Assembly: GCA_905183005.1 (NCBI GenBank)
Contig: CAJJDO010000007.1
Span: 248,001 to 312,000, forward strand
Length of the DNA stretch: 64,000 nt
Direction: 5' to 3'
DNA from: Paramecium pentaurelia
Lineage: Eukaryota > Ciliophora > Oligohymenophorea > Peniculida > Parameciidae
Under the pieces are notes generated by a model, which was given only the letters and a program-made list of their open reading frames with translations, had not been told where the DNA came from and did no database searches. The position numbers and the translations under genes are program-made. How positions within the stretch are numbered: position 1 is the stretch's first letter; every line of letters starts with the position of its first letter. Shown piece by piece: positions 11,701 through 23,992 of this stretch.

Positions 11701-14700
11701 TGGCAAATGTGCTTATATTAATGATGTTTGTGTTTAAGCACCTGAATATTAAGCTACTTGTTCAACTTTGAATAAATATGCTTGTTTGAGTTCAAGATCT
11801 TTTTGTTCTTTAATGGCTGGATATACATTAAATTTTGATATGGGAAGTCTCACATCAAGTTAATTGGTTGTTTAAGTATGTGATTAATCAACATCTAATT
11901 AATCATGTGAATCATTTAAATATGATATTTAATCATGGACATTTTGTAGTTCATTATAAAAATGTTATGGTAGATAGAAAGCATGTAAACAATTATTAGA
12001 TAATGAGATACCAATTATTAAATGTGATTCTCCAGGTGTTAGTTAATATGTTTGTTTGCGTTCTAATATGATATGTTAATTCAGAAATAATCGTTGTTAA
12101 ACTATATCAACAAATAAATGTGAATTCGAAACAACTTTAGAAGATTGTGTTTAAAATTTGTATTATAATTGTGTCTATTCTGATAATAAATGTTATACTC
12201 AAAATTTAATAACTAAATGTGATAAATATAATTATACAAATAAGAAATTCTGTAGACAATATCCAAATTGTAGATATAATCCATTAACTTTTAAATGTGT
12301 TGATTTTACAATATTGATGGATGTTTAAAATAATATAGTAAATTATACAATAGATTGTTCAACATATAAAAATCAATTTGATTGTTTAAATTAATGGAAA
12401 GTTTAATGTTAATATTAAAATAATATTTGTAGTATTCCATCTACTACACCTTCTAGTTGTCCACATTTACAATAATATAGTAAATTAACATGTTAAAAAT
12501 TTGAAAATTGTGATTTCAAATTTGGTTATTATTGTTATAATAAAACCTTAACTATAGATTGTTCATAATTATCAGAGACTCTATGTGTCTAAGATATAGA
12601 TTAAAACCTAGAATGTTTTTGGGATGGAACAACATGTTAAGTAATTACTACTTAAATTTGTAGTGATATTTAAAATAAAAAAATAAGTTACTTTGGATGT
12701 TAAAAAGTAAATTAGAATGATAATTCTAAATGTTTTTATTCTGATGAATAAAAGTTATGTAAATTAGTAAATGAAATTAATTAATGTTCTGATTTTAATA
12801 CAAATATTGAATGTGCATTAAGAGCATAAACACCATGTATTGTAGTAAGTCCAAATACAGATAGTTCTAGTTGTACAACAACATCATTAACATACAATAT
12901 AAATATGAATCAATATGGATGTACATAATTAGTTGGAAATGTTTATATATATGATATGTATGAATATTAATGTAAATTATTGATTGGCAAAGAAATAATT
13001 GGATGTGAAAATTTAAATATTGATGCATGTATTAAAAGTACAAGTAGTTATTTAACAATTATGTGTGCATGGATTAATTAAAGATGTTAATAAATAAATG
13101 ATTTTTCAAATGTAAATGATTGTACTAAATTAAATAAATATGCTTGTATGAAAATTGAAAAGAATGATTTAATTTGTAAATGGGATGATACTAATTATTG
13201 TCTATCTTCAACTGAGAGTTCTGCTTGTTAATTATTATCTCCAACAATACCAATACCAATACCAAATGCTATTTTTGGAAAGGCAGATCATCCACCAAGA
13301 CCTTATGTTAAAGCATCAGCTCCATATAACTCTCTTAGTTTATGTAGTAAAGGTGAAAGTAGTAAGGCTTGTATGGCAAAAGTAGGATAATAAGGTTGTG
13401 TTGAATTTAATTATACAATAGAGATATGTTCAGGTTTAGGTTTAAATAAGAAAGCATGTATAGAATAGACAACAGGATATTGTATTTGGTAGAATAATTA
13501 ATGTTAAAATGCATCATTAGATAATTAGAATTGTAATGCAGAAGTTAACAAGAAAACATGTTTAGCTATGAATGATGAAATGTGTAAATGGAATGATACT
13601 ACTCATCTATGTTCAAATCTAACATTACTTTAATGTTCAGATGCAACATCTTATAATTAATGTATGAATGTACCAAATAAGGAATGTTAATTTATCAATA
13701 CATGTCAAGAATTAGCTATACTCCCTTTGGTTTGTAAAAAAGGATATAACAAAGTGGCATGTAGAAATGTTAAAAATTAAGTTTGTTAATTTTCTAATAA
13801 TGAATGTTCTCTTATTGGAGAATTTGATTTTTGGTAGATATGTCCATAATATAAGACATCATCTTCTTGTCCAACCGGAACTTGTTAATGGTAGAATTCA
13901 AAATGCATTATAAATACAGAATGTTTAAGTATAAAGTAATAATTAACAACTCCTCTTGATGAAATTCCATATATGTTAGATGTATGTCCAAGAATTAAAT
14001 TATTTGCTTGTATTTAAATTTACAATAAAATTGGTTGTATGACAAGTAGTCTATATTGTAAATGGGATGATATTAATGGTTGTTCTTCTTTTGTTACATA
14101 TTTAAACACAATTACTTGTGATGAAACTATTAAATATAATAAAAAAGTTTGTGATAAATATGCTCCTAAATTCTGTGAATTCAAAGAAGATTCTTGTTCA
14201 CCAAAAATATCTGATTATTATTTTAATAATATACCTACTTAAACCTTAGCAAGTTCTGAAATTAATCAAGATATTGAAACAGAAACATGTGATTATTATT
14301 TAACAAGAGAAACTTGTATACATTCTACTAAATTTGCATGTAAATGGATTGGATTTTGTGAATCCATTAATAATAATGATATTAATATAATATATTCTGA
14401 TCTCAATTTAAAAGCATGTATCAAATTTAATTAATAATGGAGATAAAGATAATGTATATAAACTAACTTTTTATTCATACCAAATGAAGTTATTGATCAT
14501 AATGTATAAGTTTGTGATACTCCATTTATATCCAAATCTACTTGTTTGAATATTAGTGCTTAACCTTGTACATTTAATCAAAACAATAATAAATGTGAGA
14601 AAACAAATAATCTATCTAATAATTGTTCATATTATGTAAATGTTAATTAAAAGACATGTTAATTATTAAAAAATTCTGCTTGTCAATATAATTAATTGGC

Positions 14701-16258
14701 ATATGCATGTGTTAGTGTAAATACAAATTAAATACCATCAAATTTAGATGGAGTATCCTTTAAAGCTTGTATCTCTTTATCTATACCAGTATATTGGAAT
14801 AATGGATGTAAATAAGCAAATATATTTTAATGTGATTCTGTTTATCCAAGTTCACCTTCAGCTTGTGCATTAGCATTAGGTCTTTGCATATATGATTAAT
14901 CTAAATCATTATGTGTATCTACATTTAATATTAATTCAATATACTGTGACACTCCAGGAATCAGTTAAGAACTCTGTACTTAAATCATTAGATAACCATG
15001 TATTTTTAAATCAAATCAATGTTAATTAATTCCAAAAACATATTCATGTAGTTAAGCTAAACTTGTTAATCAATAAGCATGTGCATCTTTAAATTAATCT
15101 TGTGTCTATGATTCCTTAAATAAATCCTGTAAAGCTGTTATTTAACCTTAAAAATGTTCCTCTTTAGGATTATCTAAAAATGCTTGTCTATTAAATCCAT
15201 CATGTGCTTTCAATTATGACTATACTTAATGTTAATGTTCATACATTATATCACCATAAATTTGTCACAATCTTAATAGTACCAATTGTTCTCAGAATTC
15301 CTAATGTTTCTATGATACATTACTTTAAGTATGCAGACGTAAATATTGTGAAGATCTATCATAACAATAATGTGTAGGATCATTAGAAGGAAAATAATGT
15401 TATCTTAGCTAAGGAATAAATTGTTAATCTGCTAGCAAATGTGAAGATATCATAAATGTTGATGAATCTTATTGTGAAGATATGTTCTTTGATGGATTTC
15501 CTTGTTTAGGTGCAAATAAAAGATGTTTTAGCTAAAATAATTTCTAAGATTACTGTCCCAATTCTGATTGTACTAATAATAGTTGCAAATATAATTAATA
15601 AAATATCTGTCAAGCTTTGACTTGTTCTGAGCTTGATGATTGTACAAAATTAGGTAATTATTGTCTGAAATTATCTAATGGTTAATGTATTGAAAACAAT
15701 AGTTGTCAAAGTCTAGAATCAGATATGTGTAATGGGGCTACTGTTAGAACTTAAGCATCATGTTTATTACAAAAATATAATCTCTATTTAGAAGATGTCA
15801 TTTGTACATCATAAGTTTGTGAATTGTATGGTATTTCTGATTTATGTAATGGAAATGAATATAATGGATATACATGTTTATTAGTAGATTAAAAATGTAT
15901 TCCTTGTGAATAAATACTTGATGTTTGTACTTGTATGGAAGCAACAGGAATATGTTTATGGAAAAATAATTAATGTCATTCTGTTTAATGTAATGAACTG
16001 TTAAATGCACCTTCATGCAATTCTTTATCACGATGTTCTTGGAGTAATCTAAATAATGCATGCATGATTCATTGTAATAAAGTCATAAACTCAGATGAAT
16101 GTGATTCTAGAACTGGAGAATGTTATTTTGATTATGCCATCAATTTCTGTTCTGCTGGAGTTTACTAATCACCCAATTTATCTATTCAAATAGACATTTC
16201 ATCCATCTATTCAATATATCTGACATTGTCCATCATCACTTATATCTTGATTTTATGA
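8742..16258 (+). CDS. Paramecium-type Cys-rich surface (immobilisation) antigen, ~2,472 aa
   Basis: A huge secreted protein, predicted to coat cell and cilia through a GPI anchor. The N-terminus is a signal peptide (MILILLWLSFSTVYS), the C-terminus is a short hydrophobic tail (YLTLSIITYILIL) just before TGA, and between them Cys recurs every ~8-12 residues in the pattern typical of PSA domains, with many C-x-W...C pairs (CQWIGGQC, CIWQSDQC). Four short introns are all within the first 810 bp: 8848-8875, 8996-9020, 9237-9258 and 9527-9549 (or 9527-9543). The rest, over 6.6 kb, is one open frame. The length fits classical antigens of 250-300 kDa. I do not see the near-perfect central tandem repeats of some serotype antigens, so it may be a diverged or non-serotype member. 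Expression of this family is known to be mutually exclusive; nothing in the sequence shows how this copy is controlled. Confidence 0.88.
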
Positions 16259-16757
16259 TATATTCAAAATTGAAATATTATATTTAATTAATCTATTAAT
16301 CTACTTCTTATTAAAACAAATTTTATTTGATTTTCATTTATCAATAACATTATAAAATATAAATTATAAAATATTATTATATAATCTTTAGTTAATACAT
16401 CTTATTTTGAATCGTATCTACTTTTCATTATTAAAAAGCTGTGTTTTTATGGATTTAAGTAGGGAATTACTATTGATAATCTAATTTAATAAACATTTTT
16501 AGAGATATTTGTACATTATTTCACTTAAATATAATAATTATTGGGATCAACTTTTTTAATAAATACTAGCCATTTTATTATAATATTTAAGTATGCTAAC
16601 AATATCTTAAGAATTACTTTAATTAACTAATGAATAGAAATAACTAAAAAATAATTTTTCATATATAAATAAGAATTAAACAGTTAAAATTATTTTCTTT
16701 TATTAAAATACAACATTTTAGATTGAAGACTGCCTTATTATTATTATTATTTTAAAT
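16259..16757. other. Intergenic
   Basis: About 500 bp of AT-rich spacer between antigen and TBCE genes. No gene or repeat recognised apart from a short TTA run just before the TBCE start. Confidence 0.55.
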
Positions 16758-18591
16758 ATGAACAAGAGAATAGTATATTAAGGTGAGAAAGCTACAATTA
16801 AATATGAAGGTCCATTAATGCATGAAAATAAAGGAGATGAAATTTGGTTAGGAGTTGAATGGGATTAAGTTGATAGAGGAAGACATAATGGTACTGTTTA
16901 GGGGTACACTTATTTTACTACAATTGATGGATGTAATTCAGGCAGTTTATTAAAGAAAGAGAAGGTGAGTTTTGGTAATAGATTGTGGGAAGCATTATTT
17001 TTGAAATATTTCAAAGAAATACCTCCATTATTATTTTAAGGGATGTAGGTTTAAGATTAAATTAAAGATGAATTTCTTTTAGAACATTAAGATCTAACAA
17101 ACCATTAGGTTGAGAAAAGTTAAATTATTACCCTTATCAATTAAAAATAAGTAAAAATTGAATTTGATGATACAGCATTCTTTGAAACAATGAAAAAGAA
17201 AAAAAAAATGGTTGAGTTTTATGGATTTGATGAGATATATAAAAAGCTTAATAATTTAGAGACTTTGTAAGAACTATCTTTAGAGTCTTAAAATGTTTCA
17301 ACAATTGGACCATTTGGTTTTGTGGGTAGTATATTTAAAAATCTAAAAATTTTGGGTTTAGAAAATAATTTATTCTATTCTTGGCATTAAATCTTTGTAT
17401 TAGTATCACAATTACCAACTTTAAAAGAATTATCAATATCAAGTAATAAATTATCAAAACTTGAAACATTTGGATAACAATAGTTTTAAAATTAAATATT
17501 CACTTAATCACCAGATTATTTGATTTATGATTATGAGTAAGGAAAACATTTAGAAATTCCTGTAGATAGATGTGGTAAACATTTAGAAATTTTGGTTTTA
17601 ATTGATATGTATTTGACTTGGTAAGATATTTCTTTAATTATTCCTGCATTTCCTATGATTTAATAATTATTATTGTGTAGAAATAATTTTATTGATTATG
17701 ATAATTTGTAATTTAGGAACACAGATTTATAAGCTTTAAAAATATTAAATTTGGAATCAACTTAATTATCATAATTTGAATGTGTTTAAAAATCATTTGG
17801 AAATTTACCAAATTTAGAGAGACTTATTTTAAATAAAAATAATTTAAAGGATTTACCTTTGGTTAATGAATTTAAATCTCTTAAACATTTAGCTTTAGAT
17901 TATAATCATTTTGCAACTCCTTAATTTTTCAATAAAATAGGATAATTATAATTAATTTCTCTATCTATTAAACATAATCCATTAGTTGATAAATTTGGTA
18001 AATTATATGTTAGACAAAGAGCAATTGCAGAAATTTCTAGTGTTTAAATCATTAATGGTAGTTAAATAACTAAATTTGAAAGAAAAGATTCTGAAATATT
18101 TTACTTGAAATCTTCTTTTGAAGAATATTTCTTATTAAAGAATGTCAAACATTATTATTATGATTACGATGATTTTATCAATTATGCTAAGATTAATCAT
18201 CCAAAAATTATAGAATTAATTAAAAAATATGGAAATCCATATGAAATTGATCCAACTGTTAAAGGAGGATATACTTAAACAAAATAATAACTCTAATAAC
18301 CTTAATATTGTACAATCATAATTATAGATCATGTTGGAAAATTAAAAGATAAACCTACACCTAAAAAATTGATGGGAAGTACTGGATTATAACCAGTGAA
18401 ATTGATGATCTCAAAATTAGTAAATATTCCAATCAAATAGATAGCTTTATCAATATAAGTATAATTTTATAAATAAATTTAAGGTAACTGATGATGCTGA
18501 AATTGTGAATTTGGAAGGAAAAGATATGACTTTGAATGATTTTGGGGTTCAAGATAATAGTCTCATTCATGTTAATGTAATACCAGAATGA
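16758..18591 (+). CDS. TBCE: Tubulin-folding cofactor E (CAP-Gly, LRR, ubiquitin-like), 602 aa
   Basis: TBCE binds alpha-tubulin and, with the other cofactors, assembles or disassembles tubulin heterodimers in the cytosol. All three expected parts are visible: an N-terminal CAP-Gly domain (IWLGVEWDQVDRGRHNG, then KVSFG near residue 75), a central leucine-rich repeat block (residues ~150-430, e.g. LPNLERLILNKNNLKDLP), and a C-terminal ubiquitin-like segment (ALSIQVTDDAEIVNLEG to the end). One 25-nt intron near the 3' end is needed to reach the ubiquitin-like exon. Order and length fit the family. The start ATG directly precedes the CAP-Gly fold. Supply of tubulin is a heavy demand in a ciliated cell. 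Confidence 0.92.
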
Positions 18592-18623
18592 TTATATTAT
18601 ATAATAATAAATTTATTTATTAT

Positions 18624-18905
18624 ATGAAAGCATTGAGACCTTGGAAATAACCATCTTAAGCTGATCTCATATTAGAATAACACATAATGATGAGAAGATT
18701 AATTAGTATGGAAAAAAAAATATTTGTAAACTTAAATTAGCAAAGGAAAGATTTCAAAGTACATCAAGAAATTATTGAAAATAGAAAAAAATGGTTTCTC
18801 TAATAATACAATTTTTCTCATAGATAAAATAAAAGTAAGATAAATCAAGCATCAAGTGATAAAATTATTAGTAAATCGAAATCAAGTTAATTAATGCATT
18901 TATGA
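18624..18905 (+). CDS. Hypothetical small basic protein, 93 aa
   Basis: A single frame of 94 codons starting 32 bp after the TBCE stop. It is hydrophilic and basic (MKALRPWKQPSQ, IENRKKWFLQQY, DKIISKSKSS) with no signal peptide or membrane segment. Not recognised. The base composition is more like its coding neighbours than like spacer, which favours a real gene, but the length alone would not prove it. Confidence 0.5.
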
Positions 18906-18947
18906 AATTTATTTATTTCATATTATTAAATTATTTATTAATATTAT

Positions 18948-20031
18948 ATGGAATTTCAAAAATAAGTAACTCTCATCATAAAATCAGAAAATCATTTCAT
19001 CTATCAATCTTAAGCTTTAGATCTCTATTCAATCAAATATTCCCCAAATTTTGATACTAATGACTTTTTTGCAGCTGCTCGCCTACTTATTTAAAACTAA
19101 TAATAACGTCATGAAGATTTAACAATAGAAAATTATGCAGATCTTTTACTCACTAAAGAATTCAAAGAAATTTTGGGTATTATAAATAAAGGAATAATAA
19201 TAAAATCAAATTCATAAGAAAAAGTGATTTTAATAAATTATAATGCTAGCTTTGGATTTAAGTCAGAAATCCTCCCTGATATTTTTAAATAATACATTCC
19301 TAAAGATATAAAAAAACGATATGCATTATTAATTACAGAACCATTTTATTATACTAAATTTGTTAATATCATGGAGGCAATGCATTTGGGAATTTATAAA
19401 GAAGAAGATGAAAATTGGGAAGTATATTTGGTATGGCTAATTTATCAATATTAAGGTTATGGAACATAAATTTCCAGATTTATAAGGGTTGGATGGCATA
19501 GTTATTACAGGATCTAGTAGTGCAGCCTATGATTTAAGTGAAGATTGGAAGGAACCACTATTTGAATTTTTAAGAGAAGCTGATAAACTTAAAATAAGAA
19601 TATTAGGGATATGTTTTGGACATTAAGTTTTGGCTCATTGTTTAGGTGGAGAAGCCTAAAAGATGACTCATGTAGATAGGATGTAAGTAGGTAGGAAAGC
19701 CATATCGACTTAATTTAAATGGAAAGATTATGTAATAGAAAATCTAAATGTGTATTAAATCCATGGAGATTTTGTAGCAAAATTACCTAAAGATACAGAA
19801 GTTATCATGAGCACAGATCATTGTTAAAATTATGCATATAAAAATGATCACATTTTGGGTGTTCAATTTCACCCTGAATTTAATGCTTTAATCTTGTTAT
19901 ATATATTTAGAAATTCTACAAATCCTTTGAGAGAAATCTATGCAAAAGATTGTTATGAGAGTTTTAAATAAGGATATGATCATTAATAAATAATTTGGGA
20001 ATTTATGATTTAATTCTTAAAAAATAAATGA
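18948..20031 (+). CDS. Class I glutamine amidotransferase-like protein with N-terminal extension, 352 aa
   Basis: The C-terminal ~230 residues are a class I glutamine amidotransferase fold: it opens with RYALLITEPFYYTKF, then DGIVITGSSSAAYD, the nucleophile elbow LGICFGHQVLAHCLGG with the catalytic Cys, and GVQFHPEF supplying His and Glu. The triad is complete, so glutamine hydrolysis or a related peptidase activity is plausible; partner and substrate are unknown. A 25-nt intron lies just after ENWEVYL. The first ~125 residues (MEFQKQVTLIIKSENHF...) are not part of the usual domain and are read in the same frame without any Met at the domain border, so they appear to be a true extension. Confidence 0.82.
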
Positions 20032-20094
20032 TAGATAATTAATAAAATAATTACAATTTTATTATTTAAATATGAATTGGGATAAGAAATAAAA

Positions 20095-20550
20095 TCATTA
20101 TTGTTTCTATTATTTGTGATAAATTCCACTAGTTATGGATTTAAATATCTTTAAGCGATGCCTAAATTATATCAAATATTTAATACTTTTTTTTAATTGA
20201 GCCCACTTCTATTTTCTCAACTGAAGTCCAATACTTTAATTGAGGCATTAAATATTTGGTCTATGTATGTGAAAATTAACATCTCTGACCATATTTACAA
20301 CAAATTTCTTAGAAATTCTTACATTCTTTAGTTCTGTAATTTTTAGGAACGTCTTTTGACAATAATTATTCATCACCATGTGCAAAGTAACACTAAGAAT
20401 CTAGTAATATTTTATTACTTTATTGCCATATGGACACATTTTTCCTTCAGTCCAATATTTACAGAATTCTGTCTTCAATTTTACATTCAATGTTCCATAA
20501 TCATCTTAGGTTGATGTAGAAGACAGATAGTCTTCACAATCTGTATACAT
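20095..20550 (-). CDS. Tandem CCCH zinc-finger protein (TIS11/TTP-like), 134 aa
   Basis: Two CCCH fingers: one C-x8-C-x5-C-x3-H (CKYWTEGKMCPYGNK, then CYFAHG after the intron) and one C-x7-C-x5-C-x3-H (CKNFQEICCKYGQRCQFSH). This arrangement is that of the TTP/TIS11 group, whose members bind AU-rich mRNA elements and promote decay. A 26-nt intron splits the first finger just before its third Cys, and a 25-nt intron near the 3' end brings in the stop. Little else is present besides a short acidic start and a basic tail (SIKKRHRLKIFKS). It converges on the amidotransferase gene with a 63-bp gap. RNA binding is inferred from family only. Confidence 0.82.
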
Positions 20551-20686
20551 TCGATAAGTTTGAGTTTTATTAAATATATTTATATATAGTAATTCACTAT
20601 CAACTCATATGATTCAAAAATATGTCATGTGACTTATTAATTAATAAACCAGTTATTCATTATAAATTTTAAATTCATATTTATAG

Positions 20687-21880
20687 TCAAATTAGATTCA
20701 AATATTCTCCTGATTGAGTCCATTTAGCCATAATTTATAACTATAATTAATATAAGTAATTAATTACCCTTCTAACTCTTGTAAGTAAAATCTTAGCACG
20801 TTCATTCTCTTCTAGAATACTTTTCAAATCTGTTATTGCTGTACTCCAAGGATATGCTCCATTTGTCAAGAGAAGATGTGTAACATCTAAATGATTTTCT
20901 TAAATCGATAATATTAATGGAGTACGATATAAGATATCAACTCCATCAATATCCGAATGATATTTCAATAAAATCTCAACGATTTCAATATAACCCTTTT
21001 TACATGCCCAATGTAATGCAGTCATATTATAAAAATCATATTCAAAAACCAAATATGGGTTGATTTAAAGATAGTTTTCAATATCTTCAATTTTATTCTG
21101 TTTGGCAGCATGTATGAACTCCTTTGAATTGATTTTTTCATATGGTTTTTTTGAAAATATTTTATGTTTCATAACATATTTTATTGTAAGACCCAAAGCC
21201 TTGATTTTTTTAAGTGCTCTCAACAGAAATTATCTTAATTGTTTTTTAGTTCTTGGAGGATAAGGCAATACACTTTTTGGAATTTCAGGTTTAATATAAG
21301 GTTGTTGTTAAACAATTTTTTAAGGTTAGGTCTATTTTTTGCAAATGTTTGTTGTATCTACATGCAAAGGAGAATAATTAAGTTTTGTAATTATGCTATA
21401 TAGTTCTTCATTGGAATGGTCGCTTTATTTTAATCTAATAAATTTATGCACACTCCTGCATTAAGATGATGATTTCTTGCTTGGCTCAGTAATAACTCTT
21501 GTTGAAGGTAATTACAATGGCCTTCTTTTAACTGGAAATAATTATCGTCCCATATTATTATTTTTAGGAATTGGAATTTAAATTGAAGGTCTTTGTACTT
21601 TCATATCTAATGTACTTTGCAAAGTTTCACCGAAATCAACAATTTATTTCAAGGAATGGTTATGCAAGAATTCTTTTATTTTTTCATTTTGAGCTGAGAT
21701 TTTGTTTTTTTTTAGTAAAGTAATCATTTTGTTTGGAGGTAACATAAATAATTTATATTCCTCCTTCTTTGTTTCATTTTATTGTCTTTTAGGGTACCAT
21801 GGTCTATCAGTCTTAATTTCCTTAGAGTTTAGTTTACATTACTATTTTATGAGTCTCCTATAATAATCTTCAACAAACAT
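20687..21880 (-). CDS. Ankyrin-repeat protein, 388 aa
   Basis: The N-terminal ~220 residues are basic and low-complexity. From about residue 250 there are ankyrin repeats: FIHAAKQNKIEDIENYL, MTALHWACKKGYIEIVEILL, then TPLILSIQENHLDVTHLLL followed by NGAYPW. At least three repeats can be read; the first is partial. One 27-nt intron lies near the 3' end; after it the protein ends WTQSGEYLNLI. No enzymatic domain is visible, so it is likely an adaptor whose partner is unknown. Confidence 0.78.
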
Positions 21881-22882
21881 TATTTTTAATTAAATCAATC
21901 TGAGTCAATATTAAGAACATTTATTACATATGAATTATATATATATAATATATTTAAATCATATCAATTAGACAACAGTAAGTTTTAATTATAAAATATA
22001 TTTCATCTCTATTTCTAATTTTTTCCTTTTATTTTTAGGTATATGAACATCATTTTATTTTCAATATTATTATTTTCATGCATTAGTTTAATATTTTCTA
22101 ATTTATTACATTAATATGATGTAATATAATTAAGTAATAGAATATAAATATATTTAAAGAGTTTCTCTAAAACAGAGAAATATCATAAAAGGATAATTCT
22201 ATTTATGCTCAGATATTTTAAAAATAATTTAATTCTACAATAGAAAAATTAGTAAAAATTGGCAATTCAAAATGTAAAAATAAAAATAAGAATCATAAGT
22301 CATATTAGAAATTGACTACAACCAAAAATTAATTCACTATGAAAATTTAAGAAAAAATAAGTGCATTTACTTATTGTATTATTTAGATAGATCTATTTAG
22401 GATCAAATTCTGAAATAAAATTATAAATTATTTAAATGAATAGAAAATTTAATTATAAATTTTTTTAAGTAAAGGCACTTGTAAATAACACTAAAATATA
22501 TTCGGTATTTAATAAATGCTTAAGTGTTATCTCTTTTTTTAGGATAATAATTTTGATATGATATTTTATTAGTTTAAAAGGTTAATAATAATCATTATAT
22601 TTGATTGAAAATTAAGTATTTAATAAAAATTAATTTCAATCATTCAAAAATAGATTTTACTAATAATCAGGAGTCTTTAGGTTGTTATATATATGATTAA
22701 CTTATTATAAACTGTTTTTTAATAAAATGATTTATTGTTCATTATGTTTAATTCAATATTAATTAAATTAAAGCAATATCTCGAAATGATATTAGTCTTA
22801 TTATGTAAAACAATAAGTAAATTTTGATAACTGAGAAACCACTATTTATATTTGTTAATATAATATCAAATTATTAATATTA
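21881..22882. other. Large intergenic gap (1 kb)
   Basis: A divergent promoter region, unusually long for this window. I find only AT-rich sequence and chance frames under 50 codons. A fully decayed gene cannot be excluded. Confidence 0.5.
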
Positions 22883-23715
22883 ATGAATAATAATAAAGAT
22901 ATTTCAATAACAATTTAAACTAATTTGTTCTAAGGACTGATGAATAGAGATCAATGTAAATAATTGGCTTAAAAAATCATGAAGCTCTATGACTAAGATT
23001 AAAATGATTTGATGGAAGTAAAAGATGCAGGAAATTTGTAATCCGATTGCTATAAAGCTTTAAACCTTGATTTCAGTCCTTCTTAAAATGATATCAAAGG
23101 ATATGCTAAAATTTTTGATCGTAAATGATACAATATAATACAATAGGGGATGGGACAGGAAAAATATCGGTAAATGATATTGAACGCTTATGTTTTAAAT
23201 ATTTTGGAGGAGGTACTGACATAGCAAATTAACAACTTTAGAAAGGAGAAACAATTGAATTAAGCCCTATTTAAGCAGAAGATAAAGTGGATACTCCTTC
23301 AAAATTATAATATCAATCCCCATACAGAAGATGGGGTTCTTAAAAATCAACCTAAGGCTCTTAAACTTCTATATAATCTAACAAATAACCTGCAACATAA
23401 TCTTGTGTTGTACCATGTACAGTCTAAAAAGAACCTCAAAAATACAGTAAACTAGCTGAAGCTCGTCTTCAAGTAGCCAGAAGAATTTTTAAAATGCTGG
23501 ACTAAGAAAATAATGGATATATAACAGAAAAACATGTCACCCCATTGTTGGTAGAAACATATAATAATATGGGCATGAAGATTGAACCAACAAGGGAGGA
23601 TGTAGAAATGTGGATGGAAATGGCTGATTAAGATCGTGATGGAAAAGTCTACTTGATTGATTATGAGGCTCTTGTTTTAAAAAGTCTAAAATCATAAGGT
23701 ATTGAAATTGATTGA
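22883..23715 (+). CDS. EF-hand calcium-binding protein, 268 aa
   Basis: Loops of four EF-hands can be read: DQDQNDLMEVKD, DRDGTGKISVND, DQENNGYITEKH and DQDRDGKVYLID. Loops 2 and 4 look best for Ca2+ binding; loop 1 lacks the central Gly. The two pairs are separated by a ~75-residue Gln/Ser/Pro linker (residues ~115-190). One 26-nt intron splits the Arg codon of loop 2. The arrangement resembles a calmodulin/centrin-like sensor with a stretched linker rather than a typical calmodulin. No myristoylation site or membrane helix is seen. Confidence 0.83.
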
Positions 23716-23992
23716 CAAATTCATGTTCGTTAAATTTATAATTTCATATTTTACAATTTCTGAATGCATTATTCATATTACTTGAGATAATAGTCTAAAA
23801 AAATAGTAACATTCACTACTTCTAAATTTGAAATCATTATATCCTTTATCTCACTTACAAAACTAAAAACATTGTATTTATCACAAAATATTTTTTCCTT
23901 TATTTACATTATGAATAAATCGGTTCAATACCTTTTTCTTAAATAATAACTATGTTATTTCTAATAAATGTTAATAATAATAATATATTTAT

